Shown: positions 36,709 to 47,014, counted from the stretch's first letter. The stretch: 64,000 bases of DNA from Clostridium algoriphilum (GCF_020443705.1 NZ_JAIZZK010000001.1:372001-436000), one strand, 5' to 3'. A program made the numbers and translations. Notes: a model not told the origin generated them from the letters alone.

Positions 36709-37734
36709 CTAATATAAGAACATTGCATCTCCAAAACTGAAAAATCTATATTTTTCTTTTACAGCTGTCTCATATGCACTCATAACTAAATTTCTGTCCG
36801 CAAAAGCACTAACTAACATTATTAGTGTAGATTCTGGCAAATGAAAATTAGTTATTAACGCATCAACAATTTTAAACTTATATCCTGGATAAATAAAAAT
36901 ATCTGTCCAACCAGATTTCTCGCAAACTTTTCCATCCTCATCTGCAATACTTTCAAGTGTTCTGTTAGAAGTTGTGCCCACCGCAATTATTCTTCCACCA
37001 TTCAGTTTAGCTTCATTTATTACCCGTGCTGTTTCCTTATTCAACATATAGTGTTCTGAATGCATTTCATGTTCTTCCACTATTTCAGCTTTTACAGGTC
37101 TGAAAGTTCCTAGCCCTACATGTAGAGTTACGAAGGCAATTTTAACACCTTTATCTTTAATTTGCTCAAGCAGGTCCTCAGTAAAATGAAGTCCAGCAGT
37201 AGGCGCTGCTGCAGAGCCTACCTCTCTTGAAAATACAGTTTGGTATCTCTCTTTATCTTGTAATTTTTCAGTTATATATGGTGGTAGTGGCATCTCTCCA
37301 AGCTTATCTAAAATTTCTTCAAATATACCATCAAAATCAAATTTCACTATTCTACTTCCGCCTTCAGAAACACTTATAACATCTGCTTTTAGCTCACCAT
37401 TACCAAATATAAACGTAGTTCCAATCTTTGCTTTTTTTCCAGGTTTTACTAAGGTTTCCCAATGGTTAATATCTATTCTCTTTAGGAGAAGGAATTCCAT
37501 TTTACCACCCGTTCCTTCTTTTACTCCTAAAAGCCTTGCAGGCAACACTCTAGTATCATTTAACACTAAGCAATCACCGGGATTTAGATATTCTATTATA
37601 TTTTTAAAATGCTTGTGCTCTATTTCTTTATTAGTTTTATTAACTACCATAAGCCTTGACTCATCCCTTTTTTCCATGGGATGTTGTGCAATAAGCTCCT
37701 TTGGTAAGTCAAAATAAAAATCCTTTACTTTCAA
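36709..37734 (-). CDS. queA: S-adenosylmethionine:tRNA ribosyltransferase-isomerase
   Basis: Transfers the ribosyl group of SAM to preQ1-tRNA to form epoxyqueuosine. The 341 residues begin [15 protein letters not shown] and contain [29 protein letters not shown] and [12 protein letters not shown], all family signatures. The start is TTG at 37732-37734 after AAAGGGTG. It lies between ruvB and tgt. Confidence 0.97.
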   Translation of the reverse strand: MKVKDFYFDLPKELIAQHPMEKRDESRLMVVNKTNKEIEHKHFKNIIEYLNPGDCLVLNDTRVLPARLLGVKEGTGGKMEFLLLKRIDINHWETLVKPGKKAKIGTTFIFGNGELKADVISVSEGGSRIVKFDFDGIFEEILDKLGEMPLPPYITEKLQDKERYQTVFSREVGSAAAPTAGLHFTEDLLEQIKDKGVKIAFVTLHVGLGTFRPVKAEIVEEHEMHSEHYMLNKETARVINEAKLNGGRIIAVGTTSNRTLESIADEDGKVCEKSGWTDIFIYPGYKFKIVDALITNFHLPESTLIMLVSAFADRNLVMSAYETAVKEKYRFFSFGDAMFLY

Positions 37735-37822
37735 AAAATTACACCCTTTCTTTATGTCAAAATTTTTTAATTTTATTTATGTAATCCTTAAATATGATGA
37801 ATTATTTAAGTTGTTTTGGTAC

Positions 37823-38830
37823 TTAATTCTTAATTGGTCTATTTAAATGTTGATATGCTTTTTTAGAGGCCATTCTTCCTCTTGGTGTTCTAATTATAAA
37901 TCCTTTTTGAATTAGATATGGTTCGTAAACATCTTCAAGCGTACCTATCTCTTCTCCTACAAAATAAGATAAAGTTTCTATTCCTACTGGTCCGCCGTTA
38001 AAGTTATCTATAATAGCTTCAAGCATTTTATTATCTATTCTATCAAAGCCTTCATCATCTATTTCGAGAAGTTCTGACGCAGACTTTGCTATATTCAAAT
38101 CAATAATTCCATTTCCCTTTACATCACAATAATCCCTTACCCTCTTTAGCAATCGATTTGCAATTCTCGGAGTACCCCTTGAACGTCTTGCAATTTCTAC
38201 TGCAGCATCTTTTGTAATATCTACCTTTAAAATAGACGCAGAACGAATTACTATTTCTTTTAACTCACCTTGAGTATAATATTCCATGGAACTTAGCACA
38301 CCAAATCTATCACGAAGCGGGGCTGTTAATAATCCGATCCTAGTGGTTGCACCAATAAGTGTAAACTTAGGTAAATCGAGTCTTATAGATTTTGCGGAAG
38401 CGCCTTTTCCAATTACAATATCTAGTGCATAGTCCTCCATAGCCGGATATAATATTTCTTCTACTGACCTGTTAAGCCTATGTATTTCATCAATAAAAAG
38501 AACATCGTAATCACTCAAACTTGTTAAAATAGCTGCTAAATCCCCCGCTCTTTCAATAGCTGGACCAGAAGTTACTTTTAAGTTGCCTTTCATTTCTCTC
38601 GCAATAATATTCGCGAGTGTTGTCTTACCAAGTCCGGGTGGTCCATACAAAAGCACATGATCAAGAGCTTCATCTCTATTTTGAGCTGCTTTAATAAATA
38701 TGCTTAATTTTTCTTTTATCTTGGATTGACCAATATATTCACTAAGTTTTTGGGGTCTTAGTGAATATTCAGCATCCATATCTTCTTCTATGATGGAAGA
38801 AGTAATAATTCTTTCCTCAATATCATCCAT
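37823..38830 (-). CDS. ruvB: Holliday junction branch-migration ATPase RuvB
   Basis: AAA+ motor of 335 residues that drives branch migration with RuvA. Walker A is [10 protein letters not shown], Walker [11 protein letters not shown], sensor 1 [10 protein letters not shown] with [12 protein letters not shown], and a C-terminal winged helix binds DNA ([12 protein letters not shown]). ATG 38828-38830 follows AAGGTGGGAATATACT; an upstream in-frame ATG would start inside ruvA without a site. It begins 14 bases after the ruvA stop. Confidence 0.97.
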   Translation of the reverse strand: MDDIEERIITSSIIEEDMDAEYSLRPQKLSEYIGQSKIKEKLSIFIKAAQNRDEALDHVLLYGPPGLGKTTLANIIAREMKGNLKVTSGPAIERAGDLAAILTSLSDYDVLFIDEIHRLNRSVEEILYPAMEDYALDIVIGKGASAKSIRLDLPKFTLIGATTRIGLLTAPLRDRFGVLSSMEYYTQGELKEIVIRSASILKVDITKDAAVEIARRSRGTPRIANRLLKRVRDYCDVKGNGIIDLNIAKSASELLEIDDEGFDRIDNKMLEAIIDNFNGGPVGIETLSYFVGEEIGTLEDVYEPYLIQKGFIIRTPRGRMASKKAYQHLNRPIKN

Positions 38831-38844
38831 AGTATATTCCCACC

Positions 38845-39444
38845 TTAGTTCATTAAATATTTCAAACAATCTTTAATTATATTTTCAAGTGATTGTTCAT
38901 TGCTTACAGCATTTAATGCATTTGACCCTTCCTTCTCAGAATATCCTAATGAAATAAGAGCACCTAAAACTTCCATAAGTTTTTTATCCTCTACTAAATT
39001 AATTCCTGAGTTTTGTGATAACTCTTTAGCATCAGACTGCTGAATATGTATTTTTTCTCTGAGCTCTAAAATTATTCTTTGAGCAATTTTCTTGCCTATG
39101 CCTGGAGCCCGCGTTAATGTTTTTTCATCTCCTGATACAATAGCATACTTTAGGTTTGAAACACTACAAATTGAAAGTAATGATAAACCAGCTTTTGAAC
39201 CAACTCCATTTATACCAATTACAAGACTAAACATCTCTATCTCATCTTTTGTTAGAAACCCGTACAGTCCAATAAAATCTTCTCTAACAATTTGTTTTAT
39301 GTATAATAATACAGTTTCGTTTGTTTTAGGCATCTTTGCCATAGTACTTCCGGAGGTATATATTTTATAACCCATACCATTATTATCCACTACAACATAG
39401 TCTTTATTAATACCTACAAAAATTCCTTTTATATATTCGTACAT
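38845..39444 (-). CDS. ruvA: Holliday junction DNA helicase subunit RuvA
   Basis: A 199-residue tetrameric Holliday-junction binding protein. The N-terminal OB fold ([19 protein letters not shown]), two helix-hairpin-helix motifs ([20 protein letters not shown] and [19 protein letters not shown]) and the C-terminal RuvB-binding domain ([10 protein letters not shown]) are complete. The start follows AGGAGGAAATATT. No ruvC is adjacent, which is normal in Firmicutes. Confidence 0.97.
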   Translation of the reverse strand: MYEYIKGIFVGINKDYVVVDNNGMGYKIYTSGSTMAKMPKTNETVLLYIKQIVREDFIGLYGFLTKDEIEMFSLVIGINGVGSKAGLSLLSICSVSNLKYAIVSGDEKTLTRAPGIGKKIAQRIILELREKIHIQQSDAKELSQNSGINLVEDKKLMEVLGALISLGYSEKEGSNALNAVSNEQSLENIIKDCLKYLMN

Positions 39445-39594
39445 AATATTTCCTCCTAGCTGCTCTTTTGTGAATGTCAATAATTAATTATTGGGACTAA
39501 TTTCAATCCGCTAATTTTTATAGCGACTATATATTACTTTACCACCTAACTGGTATTAATTCAATAATTAAGGCACATGAAAATAAAAAATAAA

Positions 39595-39660
39595 TCAAAA
39601 ATCCTTAAGAAATCTAATTCTTAAGGATTTTTGATCTTAAGAAACATATATTTCTTAAGG
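39595..39660 (-). terminator. Twin hairpins terminating the BofC-like gene
   Basis: A 17-bp perfect stem (39595-39611/39618-39634) and a 9-bp stem (39636-39644/39651-39659) share the core CTTAAGAA. On the minus strand the large stem is followed by TTTATTTTTTATTTT, a strong terminator. Confidence 0.88.
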
Positions 39661-39695
39661 TTATAGCACATATTTATTTATTAGACATGAATATA

Positions 39696-40460
39696 TTAAG
39701 ACTTTAATAAACCCCTAGCATAGTCAAAAGCTTTTTCCGGGGTTTTAAATTCACCTTTGTCATATTCGTCATTTTCTTCAATATTCTTGCTAGTATTATC
39801 GTCTTTACTATATTTTCTACCTCTAATTAGGTCTTCAACCAATCCATCTTTTTCTTTTAAGTCACCTATCTTAATATACTGTAATTCGCCTTTATCTTTT
39901 GACTCAAAATCATATTTTTGCTGTTTTCCATCCGTAGCATATACATTAGAGTTAAATATTTTTTGAGCTTCTATATTACCATTTTTATCTGTTTTATAAA
40001 TTGTTACTAAATTTTCATATACGCCTAAAAAGTATCTATTAGCTTTATAACTGTACCTGTCACTATTATTAACAAAAACTACTTCATTAGTGCTCATATT
40101 AAGAACAGTGTACCCCTGGTTTTTAAAAAATTCATTAAGTTCTGATTGTGTTTTCCTATTTAATATTTTAGAATCATTAAAATATTTTTCAAGCACCATA
40201 TTTCTTACTACATTATCTTTGTAATTAATTTTAAAAATAAATTTAGTTTCCTGAGCTACCCTAGTTAAATTAGTAGTCACCGAAGTTTGTATTAAGTTAC
40301 TATCAATAGTTTTCGCAGTAAATTTCATATATGGTAATGTACCACAGGCTTCAAGCTTTAAATTATTCTTATTCATATAGCGTGCAAGAGAATAGTTTGC
40401 ACCAATAAAAGCAATTAATATTATTGTTAACATTGAAAATAAAAATTTTCTTTTTTTCAT
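39696..40460 (-). CDS. BofC C-terminal domain-like membrane-anchored protein
   Basis: A 254-residue protein with an N-terminal signal-anchor (FLFSMLTIILIAFIGANYSLA). The middle contains YKANRYFLGVYENLVTIYKT, which resembles the BofC C-terminal domain (a sporulation intercompartment signalling protein of Bacillus). The C-terminal 50 residues are charged. Family assignment is by motif resemblance only. It is monocistronic, upstream of ruvA, with its own twin-hairpin terminator. Start follows AGGAGGGGTAAT. Confidence 0.6.
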   Translation of the reverse strand: MKKRKFLFSMLTIILIAFIGANYSLARYMNKNNLKLEACGTLPYMKFTAKTIDSNLIQTSVTTNLTRVAQETKFIFKINYKDNVVRNMVLEKYFNDSKILNRKTQSELNEFFKNQGYTVLNMSTNEVVFVNNSDRYSYKANRYFLGVYENLVTIYKTDKNGNIEAQKIFNSNVYATDGKQQKYDFESKDKGELQYIKIGDLKEKDGLVEDLIRGRKYSKDDNTSKNIEENDEYDKGEFKTPEKAFDYARGLLKS

Positions 40461-40549
40461 ATTACCCCTCCTTATTTGGAATTATGTCCAAATAAGGTTA
40501 ATTAATTCAACTATTGAATAAATATTAGAATATAAGTAAATTTATTGTC

Positions 40550-41545
40550 TTATTTGTCGATTCCCTTTCCAGAATCAGTAACATTATCCAATTGCAATGG
40601 ATAAGGTTCAAAAAAAGTTTGATTAACAAGGTTTTTTTTCTCAAAACGTATGGCATTAGATTTTATAACATAAAGAGGAACACTAAAAGGTACTTTACTT
40701 TCTCTATATTGCTCTATAGTATTTAAAATAAATTCTTTTTCTCTATGTGTTAACTTATCTGAAAAATATCCCATAGATTTTATAAGTACATTTATATTAG
40801 AAGTATATCTTGGTAGCTTATTTAAAGCAAGAGAAAGGTTTTTAGCATATTCTTCGTAAACTTGCTCTGCACTTAATTCTCCATGTCTACCTAGAATACT
40901 TCCTAGTATTTTCAGTTGCTTTTGATTATATGACATGAGAAGGAGTTTGTTAGTGCTATGAAATTCCACTAGATCCTCTATAAGCATACTTTCTTCTATG
41001 ACTCTAAAGTTCTTCATGAGATATAACTTTGTTAAAAAATGTTGTCGTATATTATAGTTTTTAACCCTTCCATCGTCTTCAACAGGTATATCAGTAAATT
41101 TTTCCATTACAAGCTCACCAAATAATCCTTTTCCCTTCACAGAGGCAGAACCTTTTTGAATACCTTTATAAATTTTGACCTCTTTTATGCCACAGGATGG
41201 CGATTTACTTTTTAGTATAAAACCGTCAACTTTAGGAAGAGTTAAAAGAAATTCTTCTCCAAATTCAAACATTTCCTTACTTAGTTCCCGTTCAGTCTCA
41301 TGTTGCACTAATCTTACAGGTGCTAATTCATCCTTTTTAACAACTCTTATAGCTTCCCGAGGTGTTTCAAGCCCTATTTGCACTTCTGGACATACTGTTA
41401 TAAAATCTACAAAATCCTTTAATTTTTCTACTAAGTTGCAACCGTCCATCTGGCCATTATATCTACAAGCCTCAAATCCCAAACACCTACTCACTACAAC
41501 TACTGGTCTTACATTATTTATTCTTTCTTTATAAGACAACTTCAT
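40550..41545 (-). CDS. DUF523 + DUF1722 fusion protein (TudS-like thiouracil desulfurase domain)
   Basis: A 331-residue protein. The N-terminal DUF523 domain shows SRCLGFEACRYNG, CPEVQIGLETPREAIR and ILKSKSPSCG; its cysteines are those that hold a [4Fe-4S] cluster in TudS-type desulfurases. The C-terminal DUF1722 (YbgA) domain spans about 195-310 (SMLIEDLVEFHSTNKLLLMS). The fusion is common in bacteria, but the physiological role is unclear; tRNA or nucleobase desulfuration is an inference. ATG 41543-41545 follows GAGAGG; an ATG directly after that site is rejected. Confidence 0.85.
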   Translation of the reverse strand: MKLSYKERINNVRPVVVVSRCLGFEACRYNGQMDGCNLVEKLKDFVDFITVCPEVQIGLETPREAIRVVKKDELAPVRLVQHETERELSKEMFEFGEEFLLTLPKVDGFILKSKSPSCGIKEVKIYKGIQKGSASVKGKGLFGELVMEKFTDIPVEDDGRVKNYNIRQHFLTKLYLMKNFRVIEESMLIEDLVEFHSTNKLLLMSYNQKQLKILGSILGRHGELSAEQVYEEYAKNLSLALNKLPRYTSNINVLIKSMGYFSDKLTHREKEFILNTIEQYRESKVPFSVPLYVIKSNAIRFEKKNLVNQTFFEPYPLQLDNVTDSGKGIDK

Positions 41546-41876
41546 ATAAAACATCCTCTCAGCACTTTAATTAAAAATTTTCTATGGATCATATTAATAT
41601 TTTTTAATATATAATCAATATTATTTTTGATTTTTTTTTGCTTACACTCTTTTTATGATGCTCTTTAATGTCCTTTTTAAACCATTTCCTATATTGAGTA
41701 TATCACTTCTCCAAATGTGTTTATGTTATTTCGCTTAAAATCATTACCAGTTCTTATCTTATTCTATATAGTTCAAGCAATTTTCTAGTAATACTATGAA
41801 CATCAAGATGAAACCATGCAAGGATGCTTATTATAGTATATACTGAACCTTATATATACCTTGAGAGGAGTCTATT
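41546..41876. other. Divergent intergenic region with no gene seen
   Basis: AT-rich spacer between the divergently transcribed DUF523 gene and aat. It should hold both promoters, but I see no near-consensus pair, riboswitch or terminator. Confidence 0.6.
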
Positions 41877-42545
41877 ATGACAATTTATAGATTATCAAAC
41901 GATTTAGTATTCCCTCACCCATCTCTTTCAGATGATGATGGTCTTTTAGCCATCGAGGGTGACTTATCCGTTCAAAGATTATTACTTGCATATTCTAATG
42001 GAATATTCCCCTGGTACTCAGATGACGAGCCAATACTTTGGTGGTCACCCGATCCAAGATTTATTGTTTATCCAAATAATATTAGAACTTCTCACTCTAT
42101 GAGAAAACTACTAAAAAAGAATACATATAAAATTACATTTGATACTTGTTTTAGAGATGTTATCTCTAATTGTTCAAATGTTAGAAAAGAAACAGGTACA
42201 TGGATCACAAATGATATGATAGAAGCTTATTGTAAACTTCATGAACTAGGCTTTGCCCATTCTGTTGAAACTTGGCACCAAAATAAATTAGTTGGTGGAC
42301 TATACGGTGTAAGTTTGGGAAAATGTTTCTTTGGTGAGTCAATGTTTTCAACTATGGATAATGCCTCTAAAGCAGCATTTATTTCTCTTGGCAAGGTACT
42401 GGTCGAAAAGGAATTTAGTATTATAGATTGTCAAGTTCATACAGATCATTTAGAAAGTTTAGGAGCAGTTTATATGCCTAGAGAGAAGTTTTTAGAAATT
42501 GTAGAAACAGGGATTTCTATCCTTCCACTTAAATTACGCTTTTAA
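41877..42545 (+). CDS. aat: Leucyl/phenylalanyl-tRNA--protein transferase
   Basis: Adds Leu or Phe from aminoacyl-tRNA to N-terminal Arg or Lys of proteins, marking them for ClpS-dependent degradation. The 222 residues contain [19 protein letters not shown] with [29 protein letters not shown] and [16 protein letters not shown], the full set of family motifs. It is monocistronic. Its distribution is mainly in Proteobacteria; no clpS is in this window. Confidence 0.95.
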   Translation: MTIYRLSNDLVFPHPSLSDDDGLLAIEGDLSVQRLLLAYSNGIFPWYSDDEPILWWSPDPRFIVYPNNIRTSHSMRKLLKKNTYKITFDTCFRDVISNCSNVRKETGTWITNDMIEAYCKLHELGFAHSVETWHQNKLVGGLYGVSLGKCFFGESMFSTMDNASKAAFISLGKVLVEKEFSIIDCQVHTDHLESLGAVYMPREKFLEIVETGISILPLKLRF

Positions 42546-42565
42546 GTTGCATGTATTATTAAAAC

Positions 42566-42602
42566 AAACCAGCATAAAGGCAAGTCCCTTATGCTGGTTT
42601 AT
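42566..42602 (+). terminator. Terminator of aat
   Basis: AAACCAGCATAA (42566-42577) pairs with TTATGCTGGTTT (42589-42600), extended by GG/CC after a mismatch. The T-run is short. Confidence 0.7.
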
Positions 42603-42746
42603 TAATATTACTATCTTACCTTTTAAAATCAAATTCAAGCTCTACCAATTTCTTTTAAGTAAATTTAAAAGTTACACAAACATCCTTAGGTGTATAATAG
42701 TGATATGTAATTTCTCTAAGTTCATATTTCCTGCTACTATTTAGAA

Positions 42747-43757
42747 CTAAGTAAAGTAATCAATTATTGCATTTTCAAAATTATTATTTATGAGTTCAGA
42801 AATATAGTTTTTTATTTCCTCACTTTCTGTTTTCTTGTAAACATATTTAAATTTACCATAAGGTCCCCATTTTAATAGTCTCATGTCTTCGTTTAAGTCA
42901 AGCTTAGTATTCTTAAATCTTTGAATTATAAGTTCCTTTGCGGCCTTTGTAAATCTGTGCTGAATAAGTTCGAAGCTTATTTCTTCATTATAACCTTCTA
43001 GTGCTATCTTTAATTGGTCTATTAACTCTTTATACTCTTCTTTCCAGTTATTATATATCATAATAGGTGCAATTAAGAACCCTATTGGGTATCCTACAGT
43101 AGCAATTTTTCTAACAGCTCCTATCCTCTCATGAAAATCTGAAGTATTGTGTTCAAAGTTATTTATTACATAGCGTGTATTTATCGTAAATCTAAACTTT
43201 GTATGCTTATTATGTTTTAACTTCAGAAATTGATTGACATCATCGAATTTAGTTACAAGCCTTAACCTACCCTTAGAGCTTTCACCAAAAAATTCAATAC
43301 ATCTTTTTAAATTTCCACTTAAATGTTCAAGAGCAATTGGATCAGTTATGCTTGCGCACTCAAAAGCAGTAATATTGGGGTTATTATCATCTATATAACC
43401 TTTAATGACTTCCAAGATTTCTTCAATGTTGAGGAAAATTTTCATGAAAGGTTTTTCACCTTGTGTAGTTTGAAGATAGCAGTATTCACAATTAGCTGGA
43501 CAGGAACTTGATAAAGAGAATTGATAATCTGCAGATGGTTTACAACTTACTAATTTTTTTTGCCCGTTCGTTGTAAATAAAACAGTTTTTTTAGCTATCG
43601 CATAATTTTTTTCAGGTGACCCACTATCTATTATCACCTTTTTAGAATTAACTATTGGTACATTTAACTTTTCTAAATATCTTATAACTTTTTTTGCTGA
43701 TTCATACTTAAGTATTTTGGGATCTATATATGCAACATCTGGTATAAATAACTTCAT
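42747..43757 (-). CDS. splB: Spore photoproduct lyase family radical SAM protein
   Basis: Repairs the spore-specific thymine dimer on germination. The 336 residues carry the radical SAM motif CPANCEYC (Cys86, 90, 93) in the C-x3-C-x2-C spacing, and Cys134 in AFECASITDPIALEHL, the position of the H-atom donor Cys of Bacillus SPL. RLLKWGPYGKFKYVY near the C-terminus is also typical. ATG 43755-43757 is chosen because GAGGTGA lies just upstream. The presence of this gene supports a spore-forming host. Confidence 0.9.
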   Translation of the reverse strand: MKLFIPDVAYIDPKILKYESAKKVIRYLEKLNVPIVNSKKVIIDSGSPEKNYAIAKKTVLFTTNGQKKLVSCKPSADYQFSLSSSCPANCEYCYLQTTQGEKPFMKIFLNIEEILEVIKGYIDDNNPNITAFECASITDPIALEHLSGNLKRCIEFFGESSKGRLRLVTKFDDVNQFLKLKHNKHTKFRFTINTRYVINNFEHNTSDFHERIGAVRKIATVGYPIGFLIAPIMIYNNWKEEYKELIDQLKIALEGYNEEISFELIQHRFTKAAKELIIQRFKNTKLDLNEDMRLLKWGPYGKFKYVYKKTESEEIKNYISELINNNFENAIIDYFT

Positions 43758-43841
43758 AATTTTCACCTCTTAGGTATTATTTTATTAAATAAAGTTATTT
43801 ATACGTCTTATATTTTTATAAAATTAGCTTGTTTTAAATTC

Positions 43842-44075
43842 TTATCTAGTATTGTATTTATTAATTACCTTGTTTTTTAATTTTTTGCCCAAGGTTTCAC
43901 CTAGAAATCTATCAATCATGTCTTCCTTAGTAGCTTTTCCTTCTACAAATATATTAAATTTCTTACAAAGCTTGCCTAGGTCACCTTTACTTATATCACA
44001 GGTCTTGATAAAGCTTTTCGCAGTTTTAATACTAGTCATAGCTATTATACGTTTATACATTTCATCATTAGTCAT
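43842..44075 (-). CDS. Small basic helical protein, possible SAP/Rho-N-like fold
   Basis: A 77-residue protein I cannot assign. The C-terminal half (GDLGKLCKKFNIFVEGKATK, then EDMIDRFLG) resembles the helix-extended-loop-helix pattern of SAP or Rho-N nucleic acid-binding domains, and Lys/Arg are abundant. It has a good site (GAGGTGCATCT) and lies 27 bases after rlmA, so it may share that transcript. Confidence 0.65.
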   Translation of the reverse strand: MTNDEMYKRIIAMTSIKTAKSFIKTCDISKGDLGKLCKKFNIFVEGKATKEDMIDRFLGETLGKKLKNKVINKYNTR

Positions 44076-44102
44076 AGATGCACCTCTAATTTCTTATTTA
44101 TT

Positions 44103-44966
44103 TTACTTACTTTTTTCATAAACACTTATGTTAAAATGGAGTGCGGTTGCAAGCTTAGATGTATCGCTTGCTTTTTCTCTCATGCAATTGTCAAACGTCC
44201 AATAATAGGGCGTCATTGTAATAAGATTCTTTACACTTACCGAATCTTCTAGCTGAATATTATACTTAACTTCTGTGCTCTTTATTAACTTAAACCCCTC
44301 GAAAATCGTCTCTTTTTCCTCATGTTTTCTAGGATTTACATATAATATTTCTTTTAGCCCAAATAAATGTTCAATTCCAGGAGTTACAACAATTAATTTA
44401 CCATTATCTTTTATAACCCTCTTAAGTTCAGTCTCATCCGAAGGTGCAAAATTTCTGATAATAATATCTATTGTGTTTGACATAATAGGTAAATTAAAAT
44501 TACTACTTACTATAAAATTGATATTTTTATCTCTTTGAATTGCATGAGTAATAGCAGCTTTTGAAATATCTACACCGTAGAAATCAAATTCTTTATTTAC
44601 AGCATAATTAGATTTCTTATTATATATGGACTCTTTTAATTTTGATAAAAAGTATCCTTCGCCACAACCAACATCAAGTATATTTACATTACTTTCACTT
44701 ACATTTAACATTACTACCTCATTCAATTTTTCGGAAAATATATTGTAATACTCCTTATTTAAAAAGTCCTTACGTCCTTCCATCATTTCCTTACTGTCCC
44801 CGGGATCTTTTGTTTTCTTTTGATTAGCTAATAAAAGATTAATATATCCTTTACTAGCAATATCATAAGTATGATTATTTAAACATACATATTGTTTCTC
44901 GTGTTTTTTCAAACTTAAATTGCATACAGGACATTTTAATATAGATTCCAGATTTTCTATTGACAC
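44103..44966 (-). CDS. rlmA: RlmA-family 23S rRNA (guanine-N1)-methyltransferase
   Basis: SAM-dependent methyltransferase that modifies hairpin 35 of 23S rRNA (family role). The N-terminal zinc finger has CPVC (Cys12, Cys15) and CLNNH (Cys28, His32), followed by YDIASKGYINLLLANQK, a strong RlmA signature. The SAM motif is ILDVGCGEGYFLSKL and motif IV NFAPSDETEL. The start is ambiguous: GTG 44964-44966 fits GGAAGG ten bases upstream and is used here; another GTG nine codons earlier has no site. Confidence 0.85.
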   Translation of the reverse strand: MSIENLESILKCPVCNLSLKKHEKQYVCLNNHTYDIASKGYINLLLANQKKTKDPGDSKEMMEGRKDFLNKEYYNIFSEKLNEVVMLNVSESNVNILDVGCGEGYFLSKLKESIYNKKSNYAVNKEFDFYGVDISKAAITHAIQRDKNINFIVSSNFNLPIMSNTIDIIIRNFAPSDETELKRVIKDNGKLIVVTPGIEHLFGLKEILYVNPRKHEEKETIFEGFKLIKSTEVKYNIQLEDSVSVKNLITMTPYYWTFDNCMREKASDTSKLATALHFNISVYEKSK

Positions 44967-45022
44967 ATTATCACTGCCTTCCTTAAAAACCACTAAATGG
45001 GCTAATATATTATCTTAAGCAA

Positions 45023-46063
45023 TTAATCTTTTATAACTTTTGAGTTACTTTTTTCGTTCAACTCCACCCCAACTAAATCTAATACAAATATAAATATTGG
45101 TATGCCCAATATAAGGCCCCAAGTTCCCATAAAATGTTCTGACACTATTAATATTGCAAATGTAAAAAATATTGGAAGATGTGTTGTATCAGACATAAAC
45201 TTTGGATTTAAAATATAACTCTCAATAGCATGAATTATAAAAATCATTACAAGTACAAAAACTACTTTAATTAATCCACCTATTTTAAAAGCAATTAAAC
45301 ACAATGGTATTAGTGAAATAAATACTCCTGCCACAGGTACAAGGCTTAAAATAAATATCATAAATGCTAGAGCGAACAATTGAGGAAAGCCCATTATAGT
45401 AAGTCCTATAATTGATAATACTGTATTTGTTATAGCTATCATTATTTGAGCCTGTATTACCTTTCCAAATGAGTTTAAAAAATTATTACCAAAATAGCTA
45501 AGATAATCATATACCACAGATGCTTTACTATGTTTAAACTTGTATACAAATTTTAAAACGCTATCTTTTTGTAGAATAAACACTAAACTTAATAAGAGTG
45601 CCATGAAAAAATTTATACTCCATTTTCCCAAATTAGTTACAAAAAGCATAATACTTTGTATACCCGCTTTAGCATAACTTGCTATATCAATTCTATTAAA
45701 TATCGGTGATAAATATAACATAACCCCTTTTGTCCCTTTTGTGAATTTGGTATATTCCAATTTATCTAAAATAATTATACTTTCAGAAATAGCAATTGGT
45801 ATATATTTCACAGCAAGAAGAACTATAGTAACTGTAATAAACACATATATAATTATAGTAATAATTGTTGGATTAATTTTTATAACTTTGTTTATTTGTT
45901 TAACTAATAAACTTTGCATACTATTAACCAAATAAGTAATCATAAAAGTTAATAGGATTAAATTAAATATAGATCTTATTAAATATAAGAATAGTACTAT
46001 CGTTGCTAATAATAGAATTTTCACTAATAATTCTTTGTTACATAACTGTTTTATTGTTTGCAT
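45023..46063 (-). CDS. AI-2E family transporter, second copy
   Basis: A 346-residue membrane protein with about eight helices and the family region FALAFMIFILSLVPVAGVFISLIP split over adjacent helices, then HAIESYILNPKFMSDTTHLP. By eye it is only distantly similar to the paralogue at 4501-5529. Substrate is unknown. It lies downstream of no obvious partner. Start follows AAGGAGTAACTTAA. Confidence 0.85.
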   Translation of the reverse strand: MQTIKQLCNKELLVKILLLATIVLFLYLIRSIFNLILLTFMITYLVNSMQSLLVKQINKVIKINPTIITIIIYVFITVTIVLLAVKYIPIAISESIIILDKLEYTKFTKGTKGVMLYLSPIFNRIDIASYAKAGIQSIMLFVTNLGKWSINFFMALLLSLVFILQKDSVLKFVYKFKHSKASVVYDYLSYFGNNFLNSFGKVIQAQIMIAITNTVLSIIGLTIMGFPQLFALAFMIFILSLVPVAGVFISLIPLCLIAFKIGGLIKVVFVLVMIFIIHAIESYILNPKFMSDTTHLPIFFTFAILIVSEHFMGTWGLILGIPIFIFVLDLVGVELNEKSNSKVIKD

Positions 46064-46339
46064 TTAAGTTACTCCTTTATTTTCTTTTATTAGTTAATTG
46101 TAATAATTTATTAATTTTTTTCTGATTCTTTCTATAATAAATTATTTTTCGACTAGTTCATTATAGCAAATTATATAACTTATTTCTATTAATTACTATC
46201 AAAAATTTTAATTGTTTTATATAATAATACACAGTATATATTACTAAAATTACATTCTATCTAATGTCAAAAGTTATTATAGTATTAAAAAATATAGTAT
46301 TTTAATACGCACTTAGCATAAAAAATATCGTGTATCCTA
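46064..46339. other. AT-rich divergent spacer with a short inverted repeat
   Basis: No gene is seen. GTATTAAAA (46282-46290) and TTTTAATAC (46300-46308) form a 9-bp inverted repeat shortly before the promoter of the glutaredoxin-like gene. Confidence 0.55.
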
Positions 46340-46368
46340 TTGATATGTTTATTATTATAGATTATAAT
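46340..46368 (+). promoter_or_regulatory. Sigma-A promoter of the glutaredoxin-like gene
   Basis: TTGATA (46340-46345), 17-base spacer, TATAAT (46363-46368); the gene starts 25 bases later behind GGTGGTGA. Confidence 0.8.
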
Positions 46369-46392
46369 GAAAAAGTTTGGTGGTGATATTAA

Positions 46393-46653
46393 ATGAAACC
46401 AGTAATTATGTTTGTAACTGAATGGTGTCCGTACTGTAAAAAAGCACTTGCTTTTATGGAAAACATAAAAAAACAAAATCCAGAATATGCAGGTATTGAA
46501 GTTAAAATAATAGATGAAGAGCTTCAACCAGATATAGCAAAACAATATAATTACTATTATGTGCCTACTTACTATGTCGATGGAGTTAAAGTACATGAAG
46601 GTGTTGCCTCTAAAAGTATTATAAATTTAATATTTCAAAAGGCGTTTAAATAA
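46393..46653 (+). CDS. Glutaredoxin/thioredoxin-like protein
   Basis: An 86-residue single thioredoxin fold with the redox site EWCPYCKKA (Cys12, Cys15) and the cis-proline segment YVPTYYVDG. The CPYC dipeptide is that of glutaredoxins; clostridia generally lack glutathione, so the electron donor is probably another thiol or thioredoxin reductase. It has its own promoter and terminator. Confidence 0.9.
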   Translation: MKPVIMFVTEWCPYCKKALAFMENIKKQNPEYAGIEVKIIDEELQPDIAKQYNYYYVPTYYVDGVKVHEGVASKSIINLIFQKAFK

Positions 46654-46677
46654 AAAACTTTAAATGTACTATACAAT

Positions 46678-46722
46678 AAAAATGTAAAAAGATGTTTTAA
46701 ATCACCTTTTTACATTTTTTAA
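46678..46722 (+). terminator. Terminator of the glutaredoxin-like gene
   Basis: A 17-bp stem with one mismatch (46678-46694/46703-46719), then a T-run. An outer pair AAATGTACTA/TAGTACATTT encloses it. Confidence 0.82.
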
Positions 46723-46771
46723 TTTAGTACATTTCACCATATTTACTCGCATTCTTCTAAACTAAATAAAG

Positions 46772-46805
46772 ATTATAAATAACTTTAGTAGTAGTTATTT
46801 ATAAT
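46772..46805. repeat. 13-bp inverted repeat
   Basis: ATTATAAATAACT (46772-46784) and AGTTATTTATAAT (46793-46805) with an 8-base loop, followed by AACTTTTTATTG. Perhaps a second terminator before the small ORF. Confidence 0.6.
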
Positions 46806-46908
46806 TAACTTTTTATTGCTTATATCATGTATTCTTTTTGAATAGCTGGATATACTATTATTGTAGTCGACAAGCAAACATTAAACTTATAGTAGGGAGA
46901 TGTTAGTT

Positions 46909-46980
46909 ATGTTAATTAAAAAATTATTCGTTATTTTAGGCGCAGAAAGTATTGCAAGGGCTAAGAACGGTGACTACTAA
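46909..46980 (+). CDS. Candidate 23-residue peptide between hairpins
   Basis: ATG at 46909 follows AGGGAG (46894-46899) by nine bases. It encodes MLIKKLFVILGA followed by ESIARAKNGDY. The first half is hydrophobic and basic, the second charged. Two hairpins follow: TCTGTATT/AATACAGA (46986-47009) and a 15-bp terminator (47015-47047). I recognise no family. It may be a real small peptide gene, or a chance frame within a noncoding RNA. Confidence 0.45.
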   Translation: MLIKKLFVILGAESIARAKNGDY

Positions 46981-47014
46981 ATAATTCTGTATTAAAATTA
47001 GAATACAGAGTAAT

